Positions 44,175 through 55,281 of a stretch of 64,000 bases of DNA are shown here, piece by piece. Under the pieces are notes generated by a model that saw only the letters and a program-made list of their open reading frames with translations, was not told where the DNA came from and did not search any database. Source of the stretch: an uncultured Prochlorococcus sp. (GTDB taxonomy: Bacteria; Cyanobacteriota; Cyanobacteriia; PCC-6307; Cyanobiaceae); NCBI GenBank assembly GCA_902624105.1, contig CACNWH010000002.1:1-64000 (forward strand), given 5' to 3'. How positions within the stretch are numbered: position 1 is the stretch's first letter; each line of letters opens with the position of its first letter. The translations under genes and the position numbers were made by a program.

Positions 44175-45671
44175 GTGACAAGCTTACAAGAAAAAAATAT
44201 TCTAAATAATCAAGTTTTTGATAAAGCTGATTGGTCAAGCGCTTATCAAAATGTTGAAGTTGAGTTAGAAAATAAATCTTTAATTATTTCAAAGGGTAAT
44301 ATAATCCCTGAATTAAATGGAACATTATTTAGAAATGGTCCAGGCATTCTTGAAAGAAATGGTCAATGGTTACATCATCCTTTTGATGGGGATGGTATGA
44401 TCACTGCAATTAAATTTAAAAATGGGAAAGCTTCTTTTACTAATAAATTTGTAAAAACTGAAGGGTTCTTAAAAGAACAGGAAGTTGACAAATTTATTTA
44501 TAGAGGAGTATTTGGAACTCAAAGAAAGGGCGGAGTTATTAATAATGCTTTTAACCTAAATCTAAAAAATATAGCCAATACTCATGTTATTAAATTAGGA
44601 GATGAACTATTAGCTTTATGGGAAGCAGCTGGACCTCATTCACTAGATCCTAATAATCTGGAAACTAATGGATTAACAACACTTAAAGGTGTACTTAAAA
44701 AGAATGAGGCATTTAGTGCACATCCAAAGATAGATTTTAATTCCAATTCAGCAGATGAAGTTTTGATAACTTTTGGAGTACAAACAGGACCGACCAGTAC
44801 CATCAGATTAATGGAATTTTCAAATTCTGGGAAAACTTCAGGGCAAATTTTATTTGACAGGAAAGATAAACTTAAAGGCTTTGCATTCCTTCATGATTTC
44901 GCCATAACTACTAATTGGGCAATCTTTCTGCAAAATGCTATAGACTTTAATCCTCTACCATTTGTGATCGGTCAGAAAGGTGCAGCACAATGTTTGAAGT
45001 CAAACCCTAAAAAAACAGCCAAATTTTTCATCGTGCCAAGAGACAGTGGACTCTTCAGAGGTCAACCTCCTATTATCATAGACGCGCCTAAAGGATTTGT
45101 TTTTCACCATGTAAATGCTTATGAGAATGATTCGAATATTATTTTAGATAGCATTTTCTATGATGATTTCCCTTCAGTCGGTCCTGATGAAGATTTTAGA
45201 GATATTGATTTTGATAGTTATCCCGCAGGCAAATTAAAAAGATCACTTATTGATCTAAAAGGTAAAAGTTCTAAATTGGTAAGTATTAGTGATCAAACTT
45301 GTGAATTCGCAGTCGTTAACCCTAATTATCTAGGAATTAAATCAAACTATAGCTGGATGGCATGCACAGAGAGGAAGACAGGAAATGCACCATTACAAGC
45401 GATAAAAAAAATAAATCTTGAAACTAAAGAAGAATTATTTTGGTCTGCTGCTCCAAAAGGTTTTGTCAGCGAACCCATAATGGTGCCTAAAGAAGGTAGT
45501 AAATATGAAGATGAAGGTTATTTGTTAATACTTATCTGGAATGGATCCAGGAGAGGAAGTGATTTAATAATTTTAGATTCTACTAATCTTGAAGAGCTAG
45601 TTACATATGAATTACCGATTAACATTCCACATGGTTTACATGGATCATGGGCGAATGAAAAATTAATTTAA
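44175..45671 (+). CDS. Carotenoid oxygenase (carotenoid cleavage dioxygenase family; GTG start)
   Basis: GTLFRNGPGILERNGQWLHHPFDGDGMI; AHPKIDFNS; FLHDFAITTNW; FHHVNAYEND. Confidence 0.93.
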   Translation: MTSLQEKNILNNQVFDKADWSSAYQNVEVELENKSLIISKGNIIPELNGTLFRNGPGILERNGQWLHHPFDGDGMITAIKFKNGKASFTNKFVKTEGFLKEQEVDKFIYRGVFGTQRKGGVINNAFNLNLKNIANTHVIKLGDELLALWEAAGPHSLDPNNLETNGLTTLKGVLKKNEAFSAHPKIDFNSNSADEVLITFGVQTGPTSTIRLMEFSNSGKTSGQILFDRKDKLKGFAFLHDFAITTNWAIFLQNAIDFNPLPFVIGQKGAAQCLKSNPKKTAKFFIVPRDSGLFRGQPPIIIDAPKGFVFHHVNAYENDSNIILDSIFYDDFPSVGPDEDFRDIDFDSYPAGKLKRSLIDLKGKSSKLVSISDQTCEFAVVNPNYLGIKSNYSWMACTERKTGNAPLQAIKKINLETKEELFWSAAPKGFVSEPIMVPKEGSKYEDEGYLLILIWNGSRRGSDLIILDSTNLEELVTYELPINIPHGLHGSWANEKLI

Positions 45672-46252
45672 TAATCTGGAAAAATCTTTTTAAGTTCAGG
45701 AATTAATTTAGCGATAGCCTTCCCTCTATGGCTTAAATTATCTTTAATATCATTTGGCATCTCAGCAAAAGTTAATCGACTTGATTGTTCTTCAAATATT
45801 GGATCGTATCCAAATCCATTTGTACCTCTAGTATTTGACAATATAGTTCCAAAACATTTTTCTTCAATATCTAATATTATTTCTCCTTCAGGAGTCGCGA
45901 CGCAAACATTTGCGACAAAATATGCATTACGATTATCAATACCTTCAAGCTCACTCAATACTCTCTTAATCCTATCCCTATCATTATCTGCATATCTTGA
46001 TGAATAAATACCAGGACTACCATTTAGAGCCTCTATACATAAACCTGAATCATCTGCAATTGCAAAATTATTCAACTTTCTTGATACTTCGCATGCTTTT
46101 TTTGCAGCATTTTCTTTAAAAGTTTTACCTGATTCAACAACATCTATTGAGTCAGGTTGTAAAGCTAATTGACAATTAACATCTGAGAGTAATTCTTTAT
46201 ATTCACTAATTTTTCCTAAATTTTTACTTGCGAGATATAGAATTTTTTTCAT
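45668..46252 (-). CDS. rdgB: dITP/XTP pyrophosphatase (Ham1/RdgB)
   Basis: YLASKNLGKISEYKELL; FAIADDSGLCIEALNGSPGIYSSRYA; TNGFGYDPIF. Confidence 0.95.
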   Translation of the reverse strand: MKKILYLASKNLGKISEYKELLSDVNCQLALQPDSIDVVESGKTFKENAAKKACEVSRKLNNFAIADDSGLCIEALNGSPGIYSSRYADNDRDRIKRVLSELEGIDNRNAYFVANVCVATPEGEIILDIEEKCFGTILSNTRGTNGFGYDPIFEEQSSRLTFAEMPNDIKDNLSHRGKAIAKLIPELKKIFPDY

Positions 46253-46256
46253 TTAT

Positions 46257-47705
46257 TTATTCGTTATTAATAAATTCTTTACTCCATTTTAAAGTTTTAT
46301 CAAGCAAATCTTTTGAAGGGGCTTCACAATACAATCTCAACAGCGGTTCTGTTCCAGAGAATCTGAAAAGTATCCAAAAATTATTTTCAAGTCGTATTTT
46401 TATACCATCAGTCATAGAAACATTTTTAACTAAATAATTACAAATATCATTAGGTATATTATTAGTTATAAACTTTTTTAGATTATTTTTTTTATTATTA
46501 TCCGTAAAAGGTAAATCAATTCTTTCATAAAAACTTGGACCAAATTCTTTTTTTATTTCATCAAGGGATTCAAATAAATATTTTGATTGTTCGGCAATGC
46601 CATTTAATAAATTCATAGCAGCATATAAACCATCTCTCTCTGGCAAATATTCACCAAAACCTACTCCTCCCGATTCTTCTCCACCAATAAATATTTCTTC
46701 ATTAATCATTTTTTCTGCAATAAATTTAAAACCTACAGGTAACTCAATTACTTTCCGATTTTGTTTTTTTGATATGTTCGTAATAATGTCCGATCCGCTT
46801 ACAGTTTTCAAGACAGGATTTGAAGTCTTATTTTTTAAACCAAGATAAGAAATAAAATATGGAAGTAGTTTTTGAGTACTACAATATCTACCCAACTCAT
46901 CAATTACAGCAATTCTATCGCCATCACCATCAAAAACTATACCTAAAGTTTTTGTATCATTAATGGCTTCTTTCTTTAGGATTTTTTTTAAATTATCAAT
47001 ATAATTTTCTAAAGGTTCTGGTGGATGTCCTCCGAAGTATGGGTCATTATTTTCTCTAATACCTTGAACGATATCTGATCCATTACCTTTAAAGAGAATA
47101 TCCAAACTATTAGAAGCTGAACCATGCATTGAATCAAAAAATACTTTTATTTTCATCTCTTTGAATTTATTCAAAATAAATTGAGTATTAAATTTGGAGG
47201 AGATTCCTTCTAAATAGAATCTCTTTATATCGATCTCTTCATATTTATTACTTCCAGGCTCGATAGTATTTTGTAATTTAATTCTCTTTTCTACCGCTTC
47301 CGTAAAAGATGAATTCACAGAGGCTCCTTGGAAATTTTTGATTTTCAAACCGAGCCAATCACTTGGATTATGACTTGCAGTAATTATCAAAGAGCCAAGT
47401 AAATTCATTTCTTTCGCATAAAAACTGCATGCAGGAGTTGTTACATAGCTAGTCGATAAGATCGGCTGAAGACCACAAGCATTAACATATGGAATTATTG
47501 CTTTCGCTAAGTGGTTAGCCATAAATCTTCTATCAAAACCTATTAAAACCTTTTTGGATAAAAGCTTATTGTAATATTGATAATTTAATTCTTGGCAAGA
47601 CGCAACCGTTACTTTGATTAAATTTTCTAAAGTAAAATCAAAAGCTAACCTGCCTCTCCAGCCATCAGTACCAAATTTAATTAATCGGTAATTATCTTGA
47701 TGCAA
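46257..47705 (-). CDS. Phosphoglucomutase/phosphomannomutase family protein
   Basis: IKFGTDGWRGRLA; GSLIITASHNPSDWLGLKIK; FDGDGDRIAVIDE; GGEESGGVGFGEYLPERDG; FRFSGTEPLLRLYCEA. Confidence 0.95.
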   Translation of the reverse strand: MHQDNYRLIKFGTDGWRGRLAFDFTLENLIKVTVASCQELNYQYYNKLLSKKVLIGFDRRFMANHLAKAIIPYVNACGLQPILSTSYVTTPACSFYAKEMNLLGSLIITASHNPSDWLGLKIKNFQGASVNSSFTEAVEKRIKLQNTIEPGSNKYEEIDIKRFYLEGISSKFNTQFILNKFKEMKIKVFFDSMHGSASNSLDILFKGNGSDIVQGIRENNDPYFGGHPPEPLENYIDNLKKILKKEAINDTKTLGIVFDGDGDRIAVIDELGRYCSTQKLLPYFISYLGLKNKTSNPVLKTVSGSDIITNISKKQNRKVIELPVGFKFIAEKMINEEIFIGGEESGGVGFGEYLPERDGLYAAMNLLNGIAEQSKYLFESLDEIKKEFGPSFYERIDLPFTDNNKKNNLKKFITNNIPNDICNYLVKNVSMTDGIKIRLENNFWILFRFSGTEPLLRLYCEAPSKDLLDKTLKWSKEFINNE

Positions 47706-47779
47706 AGTGTTAAAGACCTCTCAAGTATATAAATATATATTAATTTATGTAGTATGAATATAAGCCGACTAGGAAATTT

Positions 47780-49204
47780 TTGAATAATTTATTACTTAAA
47801 AGTTATTTAAGATGCAAAAGAAAGGCTTGGCTTGATTTATGGGGTGAAAAATCACTAAAAACTTGGTCTGCTCAACAATCAATTAATGTAATAACTGAAT
47901 TTAATAATTTTAATCAATTTACTAATGGAGATTTGTTCAAAGGAAGAAAAGCATGTGAAAAGGGTGTAAAAGGAGTAATAGGAATAAAAATTAGAGATAA
48001 ATTAAAAAATGATTTAAAAATTGAGCTCAATCCATCTTTATTAATAAGAACTAATGGAGATAGTATTTGGGGTAAATATAAATATTTGCCTGCCGTTTCA
48101 AAATTAGGGCGAAGAACAACGAGAGAACATCAATTAGATTTAGCGTTATGTTCAATTTTTATAGAAAAATTTCAAAAAGCCAAGATAGAATATGGCTTGG
48201 TGATATCAAGCCAAAATAATAAAATTTATACTGAAAAAATCTTCATAAATAAAAAATTAAGAGATAAAGCAATAAATCTTTTTTTTGAATTAAATGAATC
48301 ATTAAAGTATAAAATTCCCAAAATCACGGAAAACAGAAAAAAATGCTCAATATGTTCTTGGAAAAAATTCTGCGATAAAGAAGCTGAATCTAATGGTTTT
48401 TTAACCGACATTGATGGAATTGGTAGTAAAACAGCTCAATCATTAAACAATGTTGGAATAAATGATGTTAAGCAATTAGCATCTTGTGATAAATCTAAAT
48501 TAAAAAATAGATTATCTATTAGTGATGAAAATGAATTTAAGAAATTCAATCAAATAATTAGTCAATCAAAATCTTATTTATCAGGATTACCAATACATCG
48601 CAAGTCTCACAAAGATTTATTGGATTTATTTAAGAAACTAAAACAAGGTTTTTATGTATTTGATATCGAATCAAATCCTGACGAAAATCATAACTTTTTA
48701 TATGGATTACTTTCAGTAGAAAATGTATATGACCAAACTGAAAATTTTACTTATGAACCCATATTGAATCTGATCAATAAAAATAAATATAATATTGAGA
48801 TTTTCAAACAATTAAATTCAAGAAATAGTTGGCCAATATTACACTTTGGAGAAACAGAAAAAATAACAATGATAAAAATGGCAAAAATTATTAATTTAAA
48901 TAAACTTGAAATCGATTCTTTAGAGTCAAGATTTATAGATTTACATTTACTTATTAGAAACTCATGGATCCTCCCAATCAAAAATTACAGTCTAAAAACA
49001 GTTGCAAATTGGGTAGGCTTTGATTGGAGTCAAAAAAATATTAGCGGATCTAAAGCTTTATATTGGTGGATTCAATATAGCTATACGAAAGAAAATTCTT
49101 TTTTAGAAAAAATCATTAAATATAACAAAGATGATTGTTTAGCAACATTAGCAATAACTAAATGGCACATAGATAATGCTTATAAGTTTCTAAAAGAAAT
49201 CTGA
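47780..49204 (+). CDS. TM0106-type RecB-like nuclease with HhH-like and C-terminal RNase H-like region
   Basis: YLRCKRKAWLDL...RREHQLDLALC; CSICSWKKFCDKEAESNGFLTDIDGIGSKTAQSLNNVGI; YVFDIESNPD...YNKDDCLATLAITKW. TTG start. Confidence 0.8.
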   Translation: MNNLLLKSYLRCKRKAWLDLWGEKSLKTWSAQQSINVITEFNNFNQFTNGDLFKGRKACEKGVKGVIGIKIRDKLKNDLKIELNPSLLIRTNGDSIWGKYKYLPAVSKLGRRTTREHQLDLALCSIFIEKFQKAKIEYGLVISSQNNKIYTEKIFINKKLRDKAINLFFELNESLKYKIPKITENRKKCSICSWKKFCDKEAESNGFLTDIDGIGSKTAQSLNNVGINDVKQLASCDKSKLKNRLSISDENEFKKFNQIISQSKSYLSGLPIHRKSHKDLLDLFKKLKQGFYVFDIESNPDENHNFLYGLLSVENVYDQTENFTYEPILNLINKNKYNIEIFKQLNSRNSWPILHFGETEKITMIKMAKIINLNKLEIDSLESRFIDLHLLIRNSWILPIKNYSLKTVANWVGFDWSQKNISGSKALYWWIQYSYTKENSFLEKIIKYNKDDCLATLAITKWHIDNAYKFLKEI

Positions 49205-50035
49205 TCCTATTGATTTTTCAACTTTTATTGATCCTAATTCCTCATTAAAAAAATATTTTAATTGGTTTAAATAATTCTTTTTCATCATAGCTAAACCAAT
49301 TACTTTCTTAGAGCTAAGAGATAAATAACTAGTTATAGTTCCAGTTATTGATTCTTTATTCTCATTTAAATAAATTTTTTTATCGTTTAATTCAAAATTT
49401 TTATTAATGATACTAGCTGACCAAACTCTAATTTCCTGCCTTAAAGATGATATCCTTTTCAATCTTGCCATTGTTTCCTGACCAAGATAACAGCCTTTAT
49501 TGAAATCAACTAAATCATGTAAACCTAATTCAAGGGGATTAGTTTCACCATCGATTTCAGAATTTAATCTTGGTATAGCCTGCAATATTTTCAACACTTC
49601 AAGATTACTTGATTGTAATAATTCTATTTTATTATCTAGACAATATTTTTTAGGATCATTATTGATAAAAATTTTTGGTTCAAATTTTCTCCAGGGTTGA
49701 TCCTTCTCTAATTCCTGCAATCTAAAAATAGGAAACTTATCACTCAAGCAAACCTTATCAGTGGGGAAAATCATATTCTCGAAGAAATCTTTAATTTCTC
49801 TAATATTGCCTTCAAGATTAATAAGTAGTAATTTATCTTTGTAGATATGAATTTCTAGCAATGCTCTTAAAATACCTTTCGGATTAAGCCAGCATGCTTG
49901 TATAAAAGGAACATCCAGATTCATATTATTTGTTGTAATTCCATTTAGAAATCTTTTAGAGTCTTCTCCCTCGACATAAAAGGATTCAAATTCTTCTAAC
50001 CAAAAATTTCTTTTAATGTCTTTTTTAATCATCAA
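49190..50035 (-). CDS. ygfZ: YgfZ/GcvT-like tetrahydrofolate-binding protein
   Basis: [16 protein letters not shown] signature; GcvT-like N-terminus. Confidence 0.9.
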   Translation of the reverse strand: MMIKKDIKRNFWLEEFESFYVEGEDSKRFLNGITTNNMNLDVPFIQACWLNPKGILRALLEIHIYKDKLLLINLEGNIREIKDFFENMIFPTDKVCLSDKFPIFRLQELEKDQPWRKFEPKIFINNDPKKYCLDNKIELLQSSNLEVLKILQAIPRLNSEIDGETNPLELGLHDLVDFNKGCYLGQETMARLKRISSLRQEIRVWSASIINKNFELNDKKIYLNENKESITGTITSYLSLSSKKVIGLAMMKKNYLNQLKYFFNEELGSIKVEKSIGSDFF

Positions 50036-50595
50036 TTAATAAAGTCTCGAATATTAAATAAACTCTTCAAAACAACATTATTTTTCCTCAACGTATCAGC
50101 ACCACCCTCTTCTCTATCAATTATTGTTAAAACTTCATTAACAATATAATCATTCTCTCGCAATTTATTAATTGCTTTTAGGCAAGAACCAGCAGTTGTT
50201 ACTACATCCTCTAAAACAGTTATAACAATATTACTTTCTAGTTTTGGTCCTTCTATCCCAGATTTAGTACCATAATTTTTTGCTTCTTTTCTAATTATTA
50301 AACCATCGAGAGGAATTCCCTTCTCTGCAGCTAACAAAATTACGCCACTAACTAGTGGATCTGCTCCTAAAGTTAAACCTGCGACAGCTTCAGTTTCCGA
50401 ATTCATTATTTCTAAAAATAATTCGCTTATTAATTTTAAGCCATACCCATTTAAAGAAACAGGTTTGCAATTTAAATAATGGCTGCTTTGTTTACCAGAA
50501 GATAATTGAAAATTACCTTTTTTATAAGAGTTTCTTTGTAAAAGATTAAGTAAGTTTGCTTTTTTGTTATGAAAATCTGGAGTAAAATTACTCAT
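50032..50595 (-). CDS. pyrE: Orotate phosphoribosyltransferase
   Basis: [43 protein letters not shown]. Likely start MSNFTPDF at 50595 rather than the ORF start at 50646. Confidence 0.93.
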   Translation of the reverse strand: MSNFTPDFHNKKANLLNLLQRNSYKKGNFQLSSGKQSSHYLNCKPVSLNGYGLKLISELFLEIMNSETEAVAGLTLGADPLVSGVILLAAEKGIPLDGLIIRKEAKNYGTKSGIEGPKLESNIVITVLEDVVTTAGSCLKAINKLRENDYIVNEVLTIIDREEGGADTLRKNNVVLKSLFNIRDFIN

Positions 50596-50727
50596 TAATA
50601 GTACGTTAATATATTTAAAGATTAGAATAAAAAAAAGAAATCTCACAAAAGCTTACTAATTTGGTGCTTTTTGAAATATTATTTTTAGGTACTATAAAAT
50701 TAGCTGCATTTTTTGATGTACTCATTT

Positions 50728-50800
50728 GGGGGTGTAGCAATCTGGTGAATGCAGCGAACTCATAATTCGCCTTAGGCGAGTTCGATCCTCGCCACCCCCA
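50728..50800 (+). tRNA. tRNA with CAT anticodon (probably elongator tRNA-Met)
   Basis: GGGGGTG...CACCCCC acceptor, anticodon loop CTCATAA, T arm GTTCGATCC. Elongator Met versus Ile2 (lysidine) identity not resolved. Confidence 0.92.
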
Positions 50801-50817
50801 TTAATACTTGGCTTTGC

Positions 50818-52092
50818 ATGAAAATAACACTTATTTTATTTTTATTAGCTTTTCCTGCTTTTTTTGCTGCCAGTGAACTTTCCGTATTATTAATAAGGCC
50901 TAGTAAGGTTTTAAGATTAATAGAAGAAAAAAAGGAGGGAGCTCATTCTATACTTAAAATTCAAAAAAGATTTAGATCATCATTAATTTCATCACAATTT
51001 GGAGTAACTATTTCACTAATAGCTATCGGCTGGCTTGGTAATGGACTGGCTAGAGACCTATGGCAAGATAATTCATATAAAACTAGATTTTTAGATCTTA
51101 CTCTATTTTTAATAATTGTTTTCGTTTCGACACTTATTTCTGGCCTAATCCCAAAAGCAATTGTTATCAATAATCCTGAATCAGCCGCTTTAAAATTAAC
51201 AACAATTTTTGAAGCTGTAAGGAAAGGAATGAAGCCTATAGTTTCAATAATTGAATTTTTTGTAAGTGCATGCTTAAGATTATTAAAATTGAACAATAAA
51301 TGGGATTCACTAAATTCTGGATTATCAGCAGGAGAACTTGAAACACTGATTGAGACTAATAATGTTACTGGATTAAAACCTGATGAGAAAAATATAATCG
51401 AAGGTGTTTTTGCTTTAAAAGATACCCAGGTTAAAGAAGTTATGATCCCTAGATCTGAAATGGTTACCTTGCCGAAAGACATCACTTTTTCTGAACTTAT
51501 GAAGAAAGTGGATAAATCTCGTCATGCAAGGTTCTTTGTTACTGGAGAATCTTTAGATGATGTCCTAGGGGTATTAGATTTACGTTATTTGGCAAAACCA
51601 ATATCTAAAAGTCAATTAGGAGCAGACACATCCTTAGAACCTTTTCTTTTACCAGTTACAAAAGTTTTAGAGACTTGTTCTTTAGCTGAGATTTTGCCTC
51701 TAGTTAGAGATTACAATCCATTTTTACTTGTGGTAGATGAGCATGGGGGCACAGAAGGTTTAATAACAGCAGCTGATCTAACGGGAGAAATAGTTGGAGA
51801 TGAAATGCAAAATAATAGTATTCATATTGATATGAAACAGTTAGATAATTCACAAAAAAAATGGTCAATTGCTGGGAAAGCAGAAATCGTTGAGATTAAT
51901 AAAAAATTAGGTTGTCATATTTTAGAAGGTGAAGATTACCATACCTTAGCGGGATTTCTTTTGGATAAATTTCAAATGGTTCCAAAAATTGGAGATATTT
52001 TAAAATTTAAAAATATTAAATTTGAAATAATTTCAATGTCAGGTCCTAGAATCGATCGTGTAAAAATAAATCTTATTGATAGTAAAAGTTGA
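50818..52092 (+). CDS. CNNM/CorC-type CBS-domain transporter (hemolysin-like)
   Basis: N-terminal DUF21 membrane region, VKEVMIPRSEMVTLPKDIT CBS pair, VVDEHGGTEGLITAADLTGEIVGDE. Confidence 0.92.
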   Translation: MKITLILFLLAFPAFFAASELSVLLIRPSKVLRLIEEKKEGAHSILKIQKRFRSSLISSQFGVTISLIAIGWLGNGLARDLWQDNSYKTRFLDLTLFLIIVFVSTLISGLIPKAIVINNPESAALKLTTIFEAVRKGMKPIVSIIEFFVSACLRLLKLNNKWDSLNSGLSAGELETLIETNNVTGLKPDEKNIIEGVFALKDTQVKEVMIPRSEMVTLPKDITFSELMKKVDKSRHARFFVTGESLDDVLGVLDLRYLAKPISKSQLGADTSLEPFLLPVTKVLETCSLAEILPLVRDYNPFLLVVDEHGGTEGLITAADLTGEIVGDEMQNNSIHIDMKQLDNSQKKWSIAGKAEIVEINKKLGCHILEGEDYHTLAGFLLDKFQMVPKIGDILKFKNIKFEIISMSGPRIDRVKINLIDSKS

Positions 52093-52135
52093 CATCCTAT
52101 GCATGATAATAAAAGATGAATATGGATTGTAAGAT

Positions 52136-53140
52136 ATGACACTAGACTCGTATCCAGTCAAGGTTGGAGTCATAGGTATAGGGAATATGGGATGGCATCA
52201 TGCAAGAGTCCTCAGTCTATTAAAAGACGCTGATTTAATTGGAGTAGCTGATCCAAATGAGCAAAAAGGTCATTTAGCCAAAGACCAATTTGAATGCGAT
52301 TGGTATAGGGATTATCATGAACTTCTATGTAAAGTCGATGCAATCTGCATAGCAGTTCCAACCCTATTGCACCATCAAGTTGGATTAGAAGCTCTTAAAG
52401 CAGGTGTGCATGTTCTTATTGAAAAGCCAATAGCGGCAAGTAGAAAGGAAGCAGCCTCATTAATAAGTGTTTCTAAAAATAAAAATTGTTTATTACAAGT
52501 TGGACATATTGAGAGGTTTAACCCTGCTTTTAGAGAATTAAATAAAATCATTAATAATGAAAAAATAGTTGTCTTAGAAGCGAGAAGACATAGTCCACAT
52601 TCAGACAGAGCTAATGATGTATCAGTTGTTATGGATCTTATGATTCATGATATTGACTTGGTTTTAGAATTAGTTAATTCAAAAATAAAAAAATTATCCG
52701 CTGTTGGAGGCAAAAATAAAGAAGGTTTAATTGATTATGTAAGCGCTACACTTGTTTTTGAAAATAATGTAATCGCAAACTTAACCGCTAGCAAAATGAG
52801 TCATAAAAAGATTAGAAGTTTAAGCGCACATTGCCAAAATGGTCTTGTAGAAACTGATTTCTTAAACCATAATCTTCAAATACACAGAAAATCCAATGAA
52901 TCTTATTCAGCTGAACACGGAGAACTAGTTTATAGAAATGATGGCTTTGTAGAAGAGGTCAGCACAACTTCCATTGAACCACTTTATGCTGAATTAGAGC
53001 ACTTTTTAAAATGTGTACAAGGAAAAGAATCACCAGAAGTTGATGGAGAACAAGCTTCAAGAGCACTTATTATTGCAGATTATATTGAGCATGCTGTAGA
53101 GAATCCAGGAGAAAGTATTCCCTTAGGAAACTCTATTTAA
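52136..53140 (+). CDS. Gfo/Idh/MocA-family oxidoreductase
   Basis: VGVIGIGNMGWHHARVLSLLKDADLIGVAD; HVLIEKPIAASRKEA; VGHIERFNPAF. Confidence 0.93.
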   Translation: MTLDSYPVKVGVIGIGNMGWHHARVLSLLKDADLIGVADPNEQKGHLAKDQFECDWYRDYHELLCKVDAICIAVPTLLHHQVGLEALKAGVHVLIEKPIAASRKEAASLISVSKNKNCLLQVGHIERFNPAFRELNKIINNEKIVVLEARRHSPHSDRANDVSVVMDLMIHDIDLVLELVNSKIKKLSAVGGKNKEGLIDYVSATLVFENNVIANLTASKMSHKKIRSLSAHCQNGLVETDFLNHNLQIHRKSNESYSAEHGELVYRNDGFVEEVSTTSIEPLYAELEHFLKCVQGKESPEVDGEQASRALIIADYIEHAVENPGESIPLGNSI

Positions 53141-53148
53141 ACAATTAA

Positions 53149-53289
53149 TTATTTAAAACCAACCGCAGCTTGCCATACAAATACCAAAAGAAAAAAGAAT
53201 AAAGGGATTAAAGGAAGAACGTCAACTGTTGGAGCAAAAGCTTTGTAAGCTTCAGGAAGTTCAGCAAATGTATTTAAAAAAATCAACAC
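53149..53289 (-). CDS. psbK: Photosystem II reaction center protein K (GTG start)
   Basis: Hand-translated: [46 protein letters not shown]; below the ORF track size cut-off. Confidence 0.95.
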   Translation of the reverse strand: MLIFLNTFAELPEAYKAFAPTVDVLPLIPLFFFLLVFVWQAAVGFK

Positions 53290-53322
53290 CTTCTAGATAA
53301 ATTAGTTAATTACTTTATGACA

Positions 53323-54441
53323 TTACCACGTATGATGAGCAATGGAGGATGTTTTCCAAGGAGCGAAATCTATTGTAAAACAATTATCCTGGATTGCTTG
53401 TGAAATTGCATTAGTGAATCTCACTACATGAGATATATTATGCAAACTTATTAATGTTAAACCCAATAATTCATTATTTCTAATTAAATGATGGAGATAT
53501 GCACGTGAATAATATTTACAGGTTTCACATGTACAAGTTTCATCAATTGGGCGGAAATCATCTCTAAAACGTGCGTTCCGCAAGTTCCATCTTTCATCAT
53601 TAAAGAATGCAGTTCCGTGACGTCCTAATCTTGTGGGTAATACACAATCAAACAAATCAAATCCTTTTGCTATTGCCATCGAAATTTCTTTAAGAGAGCC
53701 AATCCCCATCAAATATCTTGGTTTATTAGATGGTAAAAATTTTGGAACCAAGTTTATTACATTGTGAATTTCATCTATGGACTCACCTACACTTACTCCA
53801 CCTACCGCAATTCCAGGAAGATCAAATGAGCTAACAAATTTTGCACTTAACTCTCTTAACCTTGGATATTTTCCTCCTTGGACTATACCAAAAAGCGCTT
53901 GATCATTTCTTGTATGAGTTTTCACGCATCTCTCCAGCCAAAGATTCGTTCTTCGTAATGAATCCTCAATATCATTCTCAGTAGATGTATGCGGTGGACA
54001 ATGATCAAAAGCCATTGATACATCAGCTCCTATGTCCATTTGGATTTCCATTACTTTTTCAGGAGAAAGGAAAATATAACTTCCATCTCTTGGATTCTTA
54101 AAGCTGACCCCCTCATCAGAAATCTTATTTAATTTTGCCAAACTGAAAACCTGATAACCTCCAGAGTCTGTAAGTACTGGTTTATGCCAATTCATAAATT
54201 TGTGAATACCACCAGATTGCTTAATGATTTTTTCTCCTGGTTGTAAATGCAAATGAAAAGTATTTGCCAAAATCATTGAGGCATCTGTAGATTCAAGTTG
54301 AGCTGAGCTCAAACCTTTTACTGTACCTAAAGTTCCAACCGGCATAAACTTTGGTGTTTTCACTAAACCATGAGGAGTTGTAAAAATACCAGTTCTCGCA
54401 TTTGTGGAACCACAAAAAGAAATTGGTTTATAATCAAACAC
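53323..54441 (-). CDS. tgt: Queuine tRNA-ribosyltransferase
   Basis: [74 protein letters not shown]. Confidence 0.98.
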   Translation of the reverse strand: MFDYKPISFCGSTNARTGIFTTPHGLVKTPKFMPVGTLGTVKGLSSAQLESTDASMILANTFHLHLQPGEKIIKQSGGIHKFMNWHKPVLTDSGGYQVFSLAKLNKISDEGVSFKNPRDGSYIFLSPEKVMEIQMDIGADVSMAFDHCPPHTSTENDIEDSLRRTNLWLERCVKTHTRNDQALFGIVQGGKYPRLRELSAKFVSSFDLPGIAVGGVSVGESIDEIHNVINLVPKFLPSNKPRYLMGIGSLKEISMAIAKGFDLFDCVLPTRLGRHGTAFFNDERWNLRNARFRDDFRPIDETCTCETCKYYSRAYLHHLIRNNELLGLTLISLHNISHVVRFTNAISQAIQDNCFTIDFAPWKTSSIAHHTW

Positions 54442-54507
54442 AATATTTATTAAAGTTTTGTCATTATATTTTTCTAATTTAACGTATTATTATCTAACGA
54501 CATAGCT

Positions 54508-55281
54508 TTGAAACTCATCAAAAAGAAATTTTTAAACGACTTTGCAGGTGCTTGGATCTTCTTCACTATTTTCCCAAAGTTACCTTTAATCTATCCAAGA
54601 TTTAAAAATATTGCCCAATATGCACCGTTTTTAGGAATTTTAATTGGTTATATACAAAGTCTTATATTCATAAGTTTAAAAAACAATTCATGGCCAATTT
54701 TCGCCTCTGCATCAATTTGCATAGCAAGTGGTTACTTAATAACAGGAGGAATTCATATAGATGGTTTAATGGATACATTTGATGGTTTATATGCTGGTAA
54801 AGATAAATTTATTAAGGCAATGAAAGATAGCAGGGTTGGAGCATTTGGTGTACAGTCAATTATCTTAATAACTTTAATACAATTAGCATCTTTAACGAAG
54901 ATAGAAGATCAAATATTTAATGTCTTACCGATATGTTTATTTTGGGGAAGAGTATCAACACTTATCTACATAGATAAATTTAAATATTTAAACTATAAAA
55001 GAAAATATGCTAGTCACCAAAAACATTGGAGGGGAATAAATAAAGAATCACGATTATCTATTTTGTTATTAATTTTACTAGGATTTTATTATTTAATTAT
55101 TAGTGATTCTTACTTGTTTATATTTAAAACACTTTTACTATTACTTATAGGTTTTATTTGCTCATGGAAGATACCAATGTTATTAGGTCATAAAACTGGA
55201 GGAGTAAATGGAGATACTTGTGGAGCGAGTATCGTATTAACTGAAACTATTATGTTATTTATTTATGCAATTGCTCTATAG
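54508..55281 (+). CDS. cobS: Adenosylcobinamide-GDP ribazoletransferase (cobalamin synthase, TTG start)
   Basis: TGGIHIDGLMDTFDGLYAGKDKFIKAMKDSRVGAFGVQ; LGHKTGGVNGDTCGASIVLTE. Confidence 0.95.
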   Translation: MKLIKKKFLNDFAGAWIFFTIFPKLPLIYPRFKNIAQYAPFLGILIGYIQSLIFISLKNNSWPIFASASICIASGYLITGGIHIDGLMDTFDGLYAGKDKFIKAMKDSRVGAFGVQSIILITLIQLASLTKIEDQIFNVLPICLFWGRVSTLIYIDKFKYLNYKRKYASHQKHWRGINKESRLSILLLILLGFYYLIISDSYLFIFKTLLLLLIGFICSWKIPMLLGHKTGGVNGDTCGASIVLTETIMLFIYAIAL

